This document shows, in pieces, positions 12,089 to 23,696 of a DNA stretch of 64,000 nt. Position 1 is the first letter of the stretch; each line of letters opens with the position of its first letter. The notes under the pieces were generated by a model. That model was given only the letters and a program-made list of their open reading frames with translations, was not told the origin of the DNA and searched no databases. This stretch comes from Tolypeutes matacus (Eukaryota; Chordata; Mammalia; Cingulata; Chlamyphoridae): positions 735,193 through 799,192 of the forward strand of contig JAKSZT010038756.1 in assembly GCA_026826555.1 (NCBI GenBank), in the 5' to 3' direction. The translations under genes and the position numbers were made by a program.

Positions 12089-13896
12089 ATTATCTTGATG
12101 GGTTTGTTCAGTTGATTAGCTTTTCTCTATGCTCTAGAATTTTATTTAGCTGTTGGTTCTGCATGTTAGTTAAGTTTTCTCTTTGGCAGTTTTTCTTCTT
12201 ATTTTATTTCCTTGCTTCTTTCTATGTTCCCTTGAATGCAAAAGGTTAGGGCCAGAGGAATCAAAAGATGTAAGGAAGGCAGAAGGATAATAGTAATATT
12301 GATAAAAGTTAGAAGAGGGGCAAAATGAGACTTAATGAGATGAATATTTAACTTGTGTAGGCAGTGTAGAGTACTAGGAAAAAATATGGAGTTCCTACAA
12401 TGGACTGGGAAAACAAATGGAGGAATATATATATATAGTGATTTAGAAGGCTGGAATTATGATGAGGGAGAGAAATAGTAAAGAAAGGTCTGAAAGGAAA
12501 AAGTTAATACTAATAAAAAATAAAAGAAAAAACAAAATAGATGGAATAGAAATTGACACCCTTAATTTGTGGGCCTATGAAAAAATGTTTTCTCTAAGAG
12601 CCACAACAGAAAACAGAAGGCAAAAAGATGCAGGAAGAATAAGCGATAGTTTGTAATACAGAATCAATATATACAGCGAGTGGGAAATTACTGAAAAAGA
12701 AGCCCAGCAAAGAAGCGACAAGCTGGCAGCACCTAATTTAAAAAAAAAAAAAAAATAGACGAAAAAAGAAGGGGGGGAGGAAAGAGGAAAGAATAGCAAG
12801 AGACCAGAAAGAAACAGAGGGAAACCAAAGATCCACACAGGCAAGCAGTCAAACAGAGCTAAGGGGGGTCAATGATTCCCTTAGGGTCCACGAGGATCCT
12901 TCCTGCCTACTTGTGTTTATCAATCAATTTCCCCACAGGGTTCTATATGCAGGTCCTGAAGCAGCTTTTAGCTATTAAACTAAATTAAAAAGAATTTATT
13001 TTTCATTTATTGAAGTGACCTTCTTACTTTTTTTTTTTTTTTTAATTTTCATTTTTTTAGCGAAATGCAGGACCCAAAATAATTCCTCCTCTAGACCAAC
13101 CCCCTTACGGAAGGGAGCCTAGCTGGGCCCGTGGAAATTAATCAAGCACGTCCCACTTTCTGGACTCCCCAGGGTAGCTGTAGCTCTGATGTTAGTCAGT
13201 GAGGAGTGCTAAAGACGGCTGATTCCGCCCTTTCTGGAGCCAAGCTCGAGCGTCACCGGGCTGCTAAGTAAATCAGTTTGAGTGCAGATTCGCGTCTGCT
13301 CTCAGCCTGATGCTGCTTCAGGTCAGCTTATCTGCTCCCCAAAGCTATGGGGCGGTGCAGGCAGCCAGATCGATGTCTAAAAATAAAAAATACCCTTCCC
13401 TGTCCTCCAACAGAACCCTCCCTCTTTTGGGAAGTGTCCCTTCTTCCTGGCTCTGCAGCGTCCCCGGTCTTATCCCTGAGTGTCTAGGGAAATCATCTCC
13501 GTTCCCTGTCCAGAATCCCCCCTCCTGTTCACCGGGTGCTGATTAGGTCAGTTGTTCTGTTCACACAAGGTCCAGGGGGCATCAGGCAGCCAGAGCCCCA
13601 GAAAATTAAACTTTTTCGCCCTGCTCGCGGCTCCAAATGGCCGTTTTATTTTATTTTATTTTTCCTCCCTAACCGTGGGGCTCAACCATCTGTGCCAACC
13701 ACCACCGGCAGCCTTAAAACTCATGAATCTCTACCATTCCATCCACGCCGTTGATCCGCGCAGATAGATGTCCCAAGCTTCTCACTCCACATGTGCACAG
13801 CACAGACCACCGGGCAGGACCCCGTCCACAATCCGCCTTGCTCTGGGAGCTTGCAGTGTGTGCCCTCCTACACTAACACCATCTTGGCCCCTCCTC
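12089..13896 (-). promoter_or_regulatory. L1-B 5' UTR and internal promoter with two monomers
   Basis: This is the 5' UTR of L1-B. The proximal part (12089 to about 13070) is purine-rich on the plus strand. The distal 820 bp (13070-13896) are CpG-rich, with roughly 25 CpGs by eye, unlike all surrounding DNA. Two related units repeat here with a spacing near 225 bp: 'ggtcagcttatctgctcccc' at 13321 and 'ggtcagttgttctgttcaca' at 13546, each followed by a 'ggcagccag' block. By analogy with L1 5' UTRs this would be the RNA polymerase II promoter; promoter activity is inferred. Confidence 0.75.
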
Positions 13897-13911
13897 TAGG
13901 ATAGTCATCTT

Positions 13912-16037
13912 AATGATGCATAGTTTTCCTGTCTATGAAAAGGGAATATTCTTCCATTTATTTAAGTCTTCTTTGATTTCCTTTAACAGTGTTGTGTAGT
14001 TAGTTCTCTGTGTATAAGTCATTTACATTTTTAGTTAAATTGATTCTTAGGTATTTGATTTTTTTTAGTTACTATTTTAAATGTTTTTTTTTTTTTTTTC
14101 TGATTTCCTCCTCAGATTGCTCATTATTGGTGTACAGAAATTCTACTTATTTTTGTACCTTGATCTTTTAACCTGCGACTTTTCTGAAGTCATTTTTAAA
14201 TACCAAAAGCTTTGTTGCAGATTACTCCTGGCTTTTTATGTATAGGATAATGTCCTTTGCAAATAGTGAAATTTTTCTTCTTCATTTCTAATTTGAATTC
14301 CTTTCATATGTTTTTTATGCCTCAGTGCTTAAGCAAGTATTTCTAACACAATGTTAAATAGGAGCAGGGATAGTGAGCATCTTTTTTTGTTTCAGATCTT
14401 AGAGTGAAAGCTTTCAGGATTTCATCATTGTTTATAATGCTTATAATGTAGGTTCATTAGAGAGATTGGTTTGTAATTTTCCTTTCCTGTGGCATCTTTG
14501 TTTGGCTTTGGTATTAGGGTATTGTTGGTATCATAGAATGTGTTAGGCAATGCTCCTTCTACTTTTTTTTTTTTTTGGACGAGCTTAAGCAGAATTGGTG
14601 CTAGTTCTTTCTGGAATATTTGGTAGAATTAAACTGTGAAGCCATTTGGTCATGGGATCTTCTTTGTTTGGAAGTTTTTGGTAACTAATTTTATCTCTTT
14701 ACTTGTACTTGCTCTGTTGAGTTCATCAATTTCTTCTGTCATCAATGTAGGCTGCTTGTTTGTTTCTAGGAGTTTGTCCCTCTAAAGCATACTTCTTCTT
14801 GGCATATAATTTTTCAAAGTATCCTTTATGATACTCTTTATTTCTGAGGGGTTAGTGGTTATATCACCTTCCACCTTTCTTATTTTGTGTATTTGCATCA
14901 TCTCTCTTTTTTCTTTGTTAGTATAGCTAAGGGTTTGTCAATTTAATTCATTTTCTCGAAGAATCAGCTTTTGGTCTTATTTATTTTTTTAGTGCTTTCT
15001 TATTTTCTATTTCATTTAGTTCTGCCTAATCTTTGCTATTTCCTTCTTTCTACTTCCTTTGGGGTCAGTTTGCTGTTATTTTACTAATTCCTCCAAGTGT
15101 ACATTTAGGTCTTTGACTTTAGCTCCATCTTTTTTGATATATGAATTTATGACTATGAATTCCCCTCTCAGTACAGCTTTCACTGCATTCCATAGGTTTT
15201 GATATGCTGTGTTGTCAATTTCATTCATTTCAGGGTAGTTACTGATTTTTTTTTGAGATTTCTGCTTTAATCCACTGTTTGTGTAAGAGTGTGTTGTTTA
15301 ACTGCCACATCTTTGTTCCTAATCTGGTTCTTTGGCCCAGCTTCATACCATTGTGGTAAGAGAAATTATACAATTTCAAAATTTCTAAATTCATTATGAA
15401 TTTTTCTGTGGACTAGAATCTGTTCTATTTTGGAGAATAATCCAAGTGCACTTGAGAAGAATGTATCTCCTGCTGTATTTAGGTGTAGTCTTTTCTATAT
15501 ATTTATTAGGTACAGATCCTCTAATGTTTTGTTCAAAGTCTTTGTTTCTTCTTTAATTCTCTGGTGAAAATTTCTGTCTCATGGTAATAATGGTATATTA
15601 AAATTCCCCAGTATAATTGTGGAGGCATCTATGTCTCCACTTAATATTTCCAGTGTTTGCCTCATGTATTTTGAAGCATCCCAGTTAGGTGAATTAATGT
15701 TTATGATTGATGTTTCTTCTTGAAAGATTATCCCTTCTTAAATATATAGTGTCCATCTTTGTTTCTTACTATAACTTTGCATTTAAATTCTCTTTTTTGT
15801 GATATCGGTATAGCTACTCCCATCCTTTTTTGGTTATTGTTTGCTTGAAAGATTGTTTTCCAGCCATTCACTTTCAGCCTCCTTGAAATCCTTGGTCTAA
15901 GGAGGGTTTCTTGTAGACAACATATAGTTGGGTCATATTTCCTAAACCATTCTGCCAATCTGTTTCTTTTGACTGGTGAGCTTAATCCATTAAAATTCAG
16001 CGCTATTATTCTCAAGGAATTAGTTATTTATTAACCA
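13912..16037 (-). pseudogene. L1-A ORF2 N-terminal part
   Basis: Read on the minus strand this begins at an ATG at 16037 that meets a stop after four codons. A frame at 16015-15728 holds the endonuclease N-terminus (NFNGLSS, CLQETLLRPR). The remaining endonuclease and RT sequence to 13912 is riddled with indels; the RT catalytic box region near 14250 is degraded. It joins the C-terminal part at 4494 once L1-B is removed. Confidence 0.85.
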
Positions 16038-16099
16038 TATCTTCTTTGGGCTTATGTATGTCATATGTGCTTTTTATTTCTCTTTTTGTCTTGTTAATT

Positions 16100-17060
16100 G
16101 TTTTTACACTCTCCCCCAACTCTCTGTCTCCCATTTTTTCCTTTCAACTTTCAGAACACCCTTTAGTATTCTTGAAAGGCAACTTTCTTATTGGCATACT
16201 CTCTTTATTTTTGTTTATCTGTGTATACTTTGAATCTTCCATCATTTTTGAATGCCACCTTTGCTGGATAGAGAATTCTTGGCTGAAAGTTTTTTCTTTT
16301 AGTACCTTAAATATGTCATACCACTGCCTTCTTGCCTCCATGGTTTCAGATGAGAAATCAGCACTTAATAATATTGTATGTGATGGTTCTCTTTTCTCTT
16401 TCTGCCTTCAGTATTTTCTCTTTGTCTTAAGCATTGGACAATTTGACAAGTATATGTCTTGGAGTAGGCCTATTGGGATTTATACAATTTGGGGTGCACT
16501 GTGCTTCCTGCACATGTATCCATCTCCTTCAATAGGGTTGGAAAGTTTTCAGGCATTATTTCCTCCAATATTCCTTCTGTCCCCTTGCCCTTTTCTTCTC
16601 CCTCTGGGATACTTATAATGTATATGTTTGTTGTCGTTCATGTCCCTAATTCCCTGATGCGATTTTTCTATTTTTTTATCTATCTGTTTTACTATCTGTT
16701 TGATTTCAGATGTACTGTCCCCCAAATTTCTAATTCTTACCTCTGCCTGTTCAAATCTGCTGTCATGTGCTTCCAGTGTATATTTTATTTCTTGGATTTT
16801 GCCATTCATCACCATCATATCCATTACCTTTTTTACATATATTTACAATTACTTCATTATGTTCTCCAGTGTCTTCTTAATAGCCTTAATCTCTTCCATC
16901 ACTTAAATTAAGTTGGTCCATGATATTTGTTTGGACAGCTTTGATTAATTGTTCCATATTCTGCACCTCTTCCTGGTTTTCAGTTTGTTCATTGTACTGG
17001 GTCATGTCTTCCTGTTTCTTAGTATGGTTTGCAATTTTCTGTTGCTGTCTGGTCATCTTT
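16100..17060 (-). pseudogene. L1-A ORF1 remnant
   Basis: Minus-strand pieces at 16549-16824 and 16144-16341 match L1-B ORF1. The first covers the coiled coil (DSRFEQAEVRIRNLGDS, KQIVKQIDKKIEK); the second covers the C-terminal domain (MEARRQWYDIFKVLKEK). The tryptophan lost in L1-B is retained here. Several frameshifts separate the pieces. Non-coding relic. Confidence 0.85.
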
Positions 17061-18553
17061 TATCTTTATGAATTTAATCAGTTGATTAGCTTCTCCCTCT
17101 ACTCTAGGACTTTATTTAGTTGCTCTTTGGGTGTTTGTGTTAAGATTTCTCTTTGACACTTTCTTCCTCTTAACCTATTTCCTTGTTGTTGTCTAGATTC
17201 CCTTGAATTAGGGCCAGAGAAAGCAAAAAAGTTAAGAAAAGAAAATGGATAATAATAACAACAATAATAATAATAGTAAAATTTATAAGAGGAACCACAT
17301 AAGACCTTGGAAAATGAATATTTAACACTTGTAAGCAGTATAGAATAATAAGAATAAAAAAGTGGTGTACCTATAATGAAATGGGAAACTGAATAAAGAA
17401 AAACATATAGAATGAATTAAAAACACATAAATGGGAGAGAGGGAAAGAGAAAAGACAAAAAGAAAATAGTTGAAAATGGAAAGAAAACAGGATAGACTAG
17501 ATAGAAATAAAAACCAGAAAAATTGAAGACTAAATGCAGAGAAGTGGAATTCAAGAACAACAGAAAGTGAAGATAGAAAGAAGAAAGAAGGAAAAGAGAT
17601 AGTGTTGATAGACAAAATTGGCATACTCAGAAAAGGGGAAATCAAGGAAGGGGAAATACAGCAAACAAAAAACAAGCAAGCAGCACCTAATTTTTAAAAA
17701 AATAGAGGGGGAGAGAAAGAGGAAAGAAAAACAAACAAACACACAAGCAAGCATTCAAACACAAACTAAGGAAAACCAGCCTTCTGTCTTAGGCCCCTGA
17801 GAAGCTTCTCAGGCTGCCGATGTTCATCAATCAATTACCCTGCAACATTCCCTCTGCAGATTTTGAAGCAGGTTTTAGCAAGTAAACTGAGTTAAATTTT
17901 TTAAAAGTCTAACCTTTTTTTTAAGGAAAAATAAGAGACCCAAGAGAAGCTAATACAAAAATAATGTCTGTGTTCTCCCTGTCCTAAAATATCAACTCAG
18001 TGTTTTATATCCCAATGGATCAGTCCTCTAAGAGGAGCCAGGAATTCAACAAGGACCTTGTATATTCAAGGCAGAATCTCCTCTACTGAGCTAAACTTTC
18101 TCATTGCATTTGTTAGCTCTTCAGAAAACTATCCAGTCACTTTCCCTCATGCAGGTTTGACTTTTTGCAGTTGGGTAGATTCCTGCTGATTAGGACCCTG
18201 TCAACCCCTGCCCACTTTCTCTTCTTATTGCTTTCTCTTCCAGGGCAGAAGGATGCAATAACCTTTGCATTTAGATACCCCCTCACCTCTCCTGGTCTGG
18301 TTGAGTTCCCTTCTGAAATTCATATGAGACCTTGGTGACTGAACTCACCACAGAAAAATGACTCTCAAACCTCTTCCAGACCACCCCCTCCTCCCAGGGG
18401 ACCCCTAAATAGGCTCTTGGAAGCATTATAAGCTCTTCCTACTATGCACTTCCCTTAGGGAAGTTGAAATTTTGATAGTTTTCCTTACAGGACTAGTTAA
18501 CTGCCTGACTCCACCCTCTCCCAGGCCAAGTTTCTTTATCCCAGGGTGTTTAG
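17061..18553 (-). other. L1-A 5' UTR (5'-truncated)
   Basis: Aligns by eye with 12089-13486 of L1-B: a purine-rich block (17220-17780), then 'aatcaattaccctgca' and a block of C-rich sequence ending near 'tcccagggtgtttagg'. The outermost monomer and the 5' terminus are missing. No TSD could be found. Confidence 0.7.
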
Positions 18554-18765
18554 GTTTTATATATGTAACCTTTCCAGGGAACTGCCAAATTTTCTTCCAC
18601 AACAACTTGACTATTTTACATTTTCACCAACAATGAATGTGTGTTCCTATTTCTCTACACTGGTAATTTTCCTCTTTTTTAAAAAAAAATAGTAACCATC
18701 CTAGTGGGTGTGAAATTGTATCTCATTGTTATTTTGATTTGCAATTGCCTAATAGCTAATTATGT

Positions 18766-19425
18766 TGTATTAGTTTCCTAGCTAAAAAAACAAATACAAT
18801 GCAAAGAGTTAGCTTAAACAATGAGAATTTATTGGTTCAGTGTTTTGAAACTAGGAGAAGTAAAACACTAAGGTGTCACCAAGGCCCTTTTTCTCCAAGA
18901 AGACAGGGGCTATCTGGAGCTGGTTGCCAGGGACCACTGAGCTTTTCTGTCATATAGTAAAGCCTACAGCAGCCTCCTCTGGCTTTGCAGTTCAGCTGAC
19001 TTCCAGCTTTAGTCTGCTAATTGTGAGGCTTTCTTTCTCTCTGTGACATTCCCTACCAGACCTTTAGTAATAAGATTAATATCCATCCTGATTCAGCTGG
19101 GCCACACCAGAATTCAGAGGCTTTTAACCTTTTTTCCCACAAGCCCCTTTGCCAGACAGGTGAAAACCATGGACCCCTCCTAAGTCCACACTATACTGTG
19201 TACTATTTATTAAATATATTACACCCACACCAACATGTTCCTACAAAAATAATAGTTTTTTTGAATTTCAATTCAAGCTCACAGACCCTTTGTTAAGAGT
19301 CCCTGCCATAACTGAAGTAACACCATTAAAAATTCCTGTTTATAAGGGTTCACACCCACAGGAATATATTAAGTTAAAAACATATGTTTTTATTTTCCTG
19401 GAGTACATAACTCCAAGCCACTATA
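18766..19425. mobile_element. LTR-like (MaLR/ERVL-type) element
   Basis: Starts TGTATTAGTTTCCTAG and continues with a 'ttagcttaaacaatgagaatttatt' style block that is common at the start of mammalian MaLR/ERVL-type repeats. It interrupts L1-C between 'aattatgt' and 'agatgttgagcatc', so it is an insertion. It itself contains a hAT-like remnant at about 19110-19312. The family name is not certain. Confidence 0.5.
19110..19312. mobile_element. hAT-like non-autonomous DNA transposon remnant
   Basis: The ends resemble each other in inverted order ('aggcttttaacc' at about 19119 and 'ttaagagtccctgc' at about 19300), and the interior has 'ccatggacccct' and 'cacagacccttt' blocks seen in old mammalian hAT-type MER repeats. 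It sits inside the LTR-like element at 18766-19425. Short and diverged. Confidence 0.5.
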
Positions 19426-20001
19426 GATGTTGAGCATCTTTTCATGTGCTTTTTTGGCCATTTGTTTATCTTCTTTGGAGAAATGTCTGTTCTTTTGGCA
19501 ATGTTTTAATTAGGTTGTTTGTCTCTTTGCTGTTTAGTTGTAGGATTTCTTTTTATTTTCTGGATATTAAAACATTGTCAGATATGTGCTTTCAAATATG
19601 TTCTTCCATTGTTTGGCTGTCATTTAATTGTCCTAACAGTCTTTTGATCCATGAAAGTTTTTAATTTTGATGCAGTGCCTTTTATCCTTATTTTATTTTG
19701 TGGTTTGGGCTTTAGCTATAAGATCTAAGAATCCACTACTTAAAACGAGTTCTTGAACATACTTTCCTATGTTTTCTTCTAGGAGTGATATGGTTCTCCT
19801 TGTTATATTTAGGTCTTTGTTCCATTTTGAGTTTATTTTTGTATATGGTATGTGGTGAGGCTGCACTTTCATTCTTTTGCATATGCAAATACAGTTCCTG
19901 AGCAAAATTTGTTGAAAAGACTATTATTTTCCAATTTACTGGACTTGGCAACCTTTTCAAAAATCAGTTGGCCATATAGTGAGGGATGATTTCTTATCTC
20001 T

Positions 20002-20649
20002 TGTAGCAGTTTGATATTGTTTATGAATTCCAAAAAACAGATATTGGATTATGTTTGTAAACTGGTCTGTTCTCTGGACATATTAGATTGTATTAAAATC
20101 AGAGGTTTCACTTTTGCTTGATTAAATTATGATTAAGGCTTTGGGTCACGTCATTAGAAGGCTGAGTCCCCACTTCCTTGGTGGGAAGACTCACAGAGAA
20201 AACTACATGGCAGAGAAGCTACTTGGAGTTTTGATGTGAAACCTCAGGAAGTAAACACACAGGAGAAGAACACAAGGAAGTAGATATGTGAGTAAAGAGA
20301 GAAAGCTCCATTAGACACTTCAGAGACCCTGGAAAGAGAGATGAGCCATTTGCCCAACAGTTTACAGCTGGCCTTGTGGAGAGAGCAAAGCAGCTGAGCC
20401 TAGAGAGAAATGAGCCCCAAGAGAGAAAGGAGACTTATTCCAGCCTACAGCTGATATTGGAAGAAGCTAGGACCAAGAGGAAGAGGAAGGCTGGAACTTT
20501 GCAGACATTGGCAGACATTTTGCTCCAACAATTGGCAAGAGACTTTGGTGAAGGAAATATCTTATGCTTTATGGCCTGGTAACTGTAAGCTTCTACCCCA
20601 AATACCCTTTATAAAAGCCAACAGATTTCTGGTATTTTGTATCATCACA
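20002..20649. mobile_element. LTR-like element, about 648 bp
   Basis: Interrupts L1-C between 'ttcttatctct' and 'actatggctgatttc'. It begins TGTAGCAGTTTGATATTG and ends TCATCACA, so it has the TG...CA ends of an LTR. Read on the minus strand it begins TGTGATGATACAAAATACC. I recall similar LTRs as common in xenarthran genomes, which is part of the reason for the lineage guess; that is recall, not a search. No internal retroviral genes flank it, so it would be a solo LTR. Confidence 0.6.
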
Positions 20650-20715
20650 ACTATGGCTGATTTCATTGTTTTATACATTTGTCCTTCTTTCAGTACCATA
20701 TTGTTTTCTTAGTAT

Positions 20716-21715
20716 ATTTTTATGAGAGGAATTGCGAACTTACAAAACAATCATACATGTGTGGAATTCCCATACAACATCCCTTCACCAACACACTGCA
20801 TTGTTGTGGAATATTTGTTACAAATTATGAGATAATTTCATTAGACTACTACCACTAACTACAGCCTGTAGCTTACATTTGGTAAATATTTCCATAACCC
20901 ATATTATTAAAATAGTACATCTTTGGCATTGATGCAAGAATATTAGAGTATTGCTGTTAACTATAGTCCATAGATTACACAAATTGTATTTTTCCAATGC
21001 TTCTTCACATTCTTACCGCCTTGAAACAGTGATGTATATTTTCCTAGTTCATAGAAGGACATTCTTGCATTTGTACCATTAACCACAATTCTCACCCACT
21101 TCTGGGTTCACTAGGTTTTTCAGTCCCTAGATTTTTCTCCAACTTTCTTTCAAATGGCATTTACATCCCTAGACTAACCTTTTCAGTCACAATCCCATTT
21201 ATAAAACAGCCGTTTTAGCTCTACTCATTATGTGTTACCATGAACTCTATCCATTTCCACACATTTAGAATGAAGTTAATTAAAACTTCTTCATACATTA
21301 AGCATCAGTACATTTTCTCAGGCCTCCCCTTATCTTCTAGAAACCTATACTCTAGGTTTTAACTCCATGTGTTCATTCTTCATATTTAGTTCATATTAGT
21401 GAGACAATGCAATATTATTCCTTTTGTGTCTGGCTTGTTTCACTTAGCATAATGCCTTCAAGGTTCATCTATGTTATCATACATGCCACAAATTAATTTC
21501 TTCTTACAGCAGCATAGCATTCAAACATATGTACATACCACATTTTGTTTATCCATTCGTTGGTTGATGGACACTTGGGTTTTTTCCATCTTTTACCAAT
21601 TTTGAATAACACCACTATGAACATCAATGCACAGATTTCAGTTCTTCTAGATATATTACTAGTAAAGGAATAGCTAGATCATATGGCAGATCTATTACCA
21701 TGCTCTTTTGATTAA
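20716..21715 (-). mobile_element. L1-D, 5'-truncated L1 3' end
   Basis: A minus-strand L1 3' UTR (20716 to about 21380; 'gaacttacaaaacaatcatac', 'attcccatacaac') followed by the ORF2 C-terminus (about 21380-21715; 'attcgttggttgatggacac'). It is inserted in L1-C: 'accatattgttttctta' at 20695-20711 and 'accatgctcttttgatta' at 21697-21714 look like a decayed target duplication. A different and older 3' UTR type from that in L1-B. Confidence 0.7.
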
Positions 21716-21744
21716 TGTAGCTTGCACTAATGACCTTATCCTTT

Positions 21745-21925
21745 TAATAATGAAACTAAGCCTAAACTATAATTAATGACTAAAAGTTGCCTACAGAAAA
21801 CTCCTTGTTACTCAAATGTGGCCTCTCTCTAACCCAAACCTTAAAAATAAACTCACTATATTACACCTAATGTGGGACATGACTCCTGGGGATGAGCGTC
21901 CCTGGCACTGGATTTTAACTTTGGT
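21745..21925 (+). mobile_element. Orphan fragment of the L1 3' UTR module 2
   Basis: The block 'aatgtgggacatgactcctg' plus 'gggatgagcgtccctggca' near 21875-21910, and 'caaatgtggcctctctct' near 21814, match in plus orientation the sense strand of module 2 of the long L1 3' UTRs (sense in L1-H at 38860-38960). No ORF2 or poly(A) is attached and the orientation is opposite to the surrounding L1s. It is more diverged than the other copies. Confidence 0.6.
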
Positions 21926-21954
21926 ATTTGTGAATTTTACATTTTTTTCTTATT

Positions 21955-22045
21955 TTTCAAGTTGGCATTGGCTATTCAAGGCCACTTAAAATATGATGTT
22001 TTCCTAAAAATACAGTTATGCAAAATAAGTTGTAATTTTTTTTCA
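21955..22045 (-). mobile_element. Probable continuation of L1-C
   Basis: 'tggctattcaaggcc' followed by decayed sequence resembles the ORF2 antisense stretch at 8480-8560, as expected if L1-C resumes after the orphan fragment. Too short for a firm call. Confidence 0.35.
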
Positions 22046-22285
22046 TTTAAAAAAAAATTATTGAAGTATATCATTTATACATATACATATATAAGCAATG
22101 AGTGTATAGTAAAAGTTGTGAACTTACAAACCACAATATGCATAACATCCCAAAGGGGTCCCTTATATCACCCCACCACCGCCACCTTGCATTGTTGTGA
22201 AACATGTGCTACAAATTATGAAGAATATCATCAAAATATTACTACTAACTTTATCTAACCATATCTAACATTTGGTGTCTTTTTC
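22046..22285 (-). mobile_element. L1-E, short L1 3' end
   Basis: Begins with an A/T-rich tail region and 'ttattgaagtatatcattta', then 'gaacttacaaaccacaa' and a C-rich 'ccccaccaccgccacc' stretch. This is the end of a 3' UTR of the L1-D type. Only about 240 bp remain before the next L1 3' end. Confidence 0.6.
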
Positions 22286-23690
22286 CCCCAACTCACTTTA
22301 TTATTATTTTTAATATATTTTTATTACAGAAGTGAACTTATAAAACAAGCATACACATGTGTAAAATTCCCATACAACTGCCATTCACCAAGACACAATA
22401 CCATGGTGAAATATTTGTTACAGATTATAAAACAATATCATCAGAATATTACCACCAACCATGGTCCATAGTGTACATCAGACACACTTTTTTCCATATC
22501 CCTACCAACACAGTATATCTTTGGCACTGATGCAAGAATATTACTGTATTACTGTTAACCACAGTCCATAGGTCACACCAATTGTATTTTTCCTATGCTT
22601 TACCACATTCCCACCACCCTGAATTAGTGATGTACATCTGCTCTAGCTCACAGAAGGACATTCTTGCAACTGTACCATCAACCACAATTCTCATCCACCT
22701 CTGGGTTCACTGTGTTATTCAGTCACTAAATCATTCTCTAACTTTTATTTCAATTGACATTTATATCTTTAGACTACCCTTTTCAGCAACAATCCTCTTT
22801 AGAAAACACTATAATATGTTAACATCAACTCTATCCATTTCCGCACTTTTACAATAAGGTTAATTAAAACTTCTACATACATTAAGCATCAGTAGTCCTT
22901 CGCAGCCCACCTGTTATCTCCTAATAATGTGTACTCTAGGTTCTAACTCCATGCATTTATTCTTTGTAATTAGTTCATATTAATGAGATATACAATATTT
23001 TCCTTTTGTGTCCAGCTTATTTCATTTAGTAAAATGTCTTCAAGATTGATCTATGTTTTCATATGTGTCCCAAATTCATTTCTTCTTACAACAGTATAGC
23101 ATTCCATCATATGTACATACCACATTTTATTTATCCATTGTTTGATGTACACTTGGGTTGTTTCCATATTTTGGCAATTTTGAATAATGCCACTATTAAC
23201 ATCAGTATGCAGATGTCTGCTCATGTCACAGTTTTCAGTTCTTGTGGATATATTCTTAGTAAAGGAATTGCTGGATCATATGCCATTTCTATTTAGCTTC
23301 CTGAGGAATGGTCAAACTATCTTCCCCAGAGGCTGCACCATTTTAAAATCCCACCAACAGTGAAAGAGTGTTCATATTTCTCCACACCCTCTCCAGCACT
23401 TATTGTATTCTGTTTATTTTTTTAAATAATGGCCATTCTCTGGAGCGTGAGAGAACATCTCATTGTCATTTTGATTTAAATTTCCCTAATAGCTAATTTT
23501 TTATGGATATTTTTTATGTGCTTTTTGGCCATTTGTATTTCCTCATTGGAGAATTGTCTATTTAAATCTTTTGCCCATTTTTAGTTGATTTTCTCTTTTA
23601 TTGCTGAGTGGTGTAAATCACTTTATATAGAATGAAAATCAAACCCCTATTGGATATATGGTTTCCAAATATTTTCTCCCGTTGAGTGGG
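22286..23690 (-). mobile_element. L1-F, L1 3' UTR and ORF2 C-terminus
   Basis: 3' UTR of the L1-D type at 22286 to about 22960 ('tattacagaagtgaacttata', 'cataggtcacaccaatt'), then ORF2 C-terminus to 23690 with many lesions. It ends abruptly at the 3' tail of L1-G. Not coding. Confidence 0.75.
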
Positions 23691-23696
23691 CTGCTG

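Larger units (their letters stand above)
4510..13896 (-). mobile_element. L1-B, full-length nested L1 (about 9.4 kb)
   Basis: This is a complete minus-strand L1 lying inside L1-A. In sense order it has a 5' end (GAGGAGGGGCCAAGATGG) at 13896, a CpG-rich 5' UTR of about 1.8 kb, ORF1 (12088 to about 11098), ORF2 (11043 to 7235), a 2.7-kb 3' UTR, and an A-rich tail at 4510-4530. A 15-bp TSD flanks it. It is longer than the 6-7 kb usual for mammalian L1 because of the long 3' UTR. Both ORFs have lesions, so this copy is not autonomous. Its CpG content and long open stretches make it one of the youngest elements in the window. Confidence 0.93.
13897..18553 (-). mobile_element. L1-A, 5' half
   Basis: Continuation of L1-A after the L1-B insertion. 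The right TSD copy is at 13897-13911. It holds the N-terminal two thirds of ORF2 (to about 16037), ORF1 (about 16100-17060) and a 5' UTR that aligns with the L1-B 5' UTR up to about L1-B position 13486. It is therefore truncated about 400 bp short of a full 5' end. It is clearly more diverged and CpG-depleted than L1-B, in agreement with being the older host of the nested copy. Confidence 0.85.
18554..20715 (-). mobile_element. L1-C, old L1 ORF2 fragment split by LTR elements
   Basis: L1 ORF2 sequence is recognisable at 18554-18765, 19426-20001 and 20650-20715. The first block reads as the antisense of the 'fill-in' stretch before MEYYSA (ccaacaatgaa, tctcattgtt, tttgatttgc). The second contains a minus-strand frame at 19693-19905 with KINSKWNKDLN. 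The intervening sequences are the LTR-like elements annotated separately. Divergence is higher than in L1-A. Confidence 0.75.

Noticed and set aside
11451..12098. Plus-strand frame of 215 codons, looks like a membrane protein
   Set aside because: Antisense shadow of the ORF1 coiled coil of L1-B; a similar shadow exists at 50995-51324.
16046..16618. Plus-strand frame of 190 codons with membrane-like segments
   Set aside because: Antisense of the L1-A ORF1 C-terminal region; no independent support.
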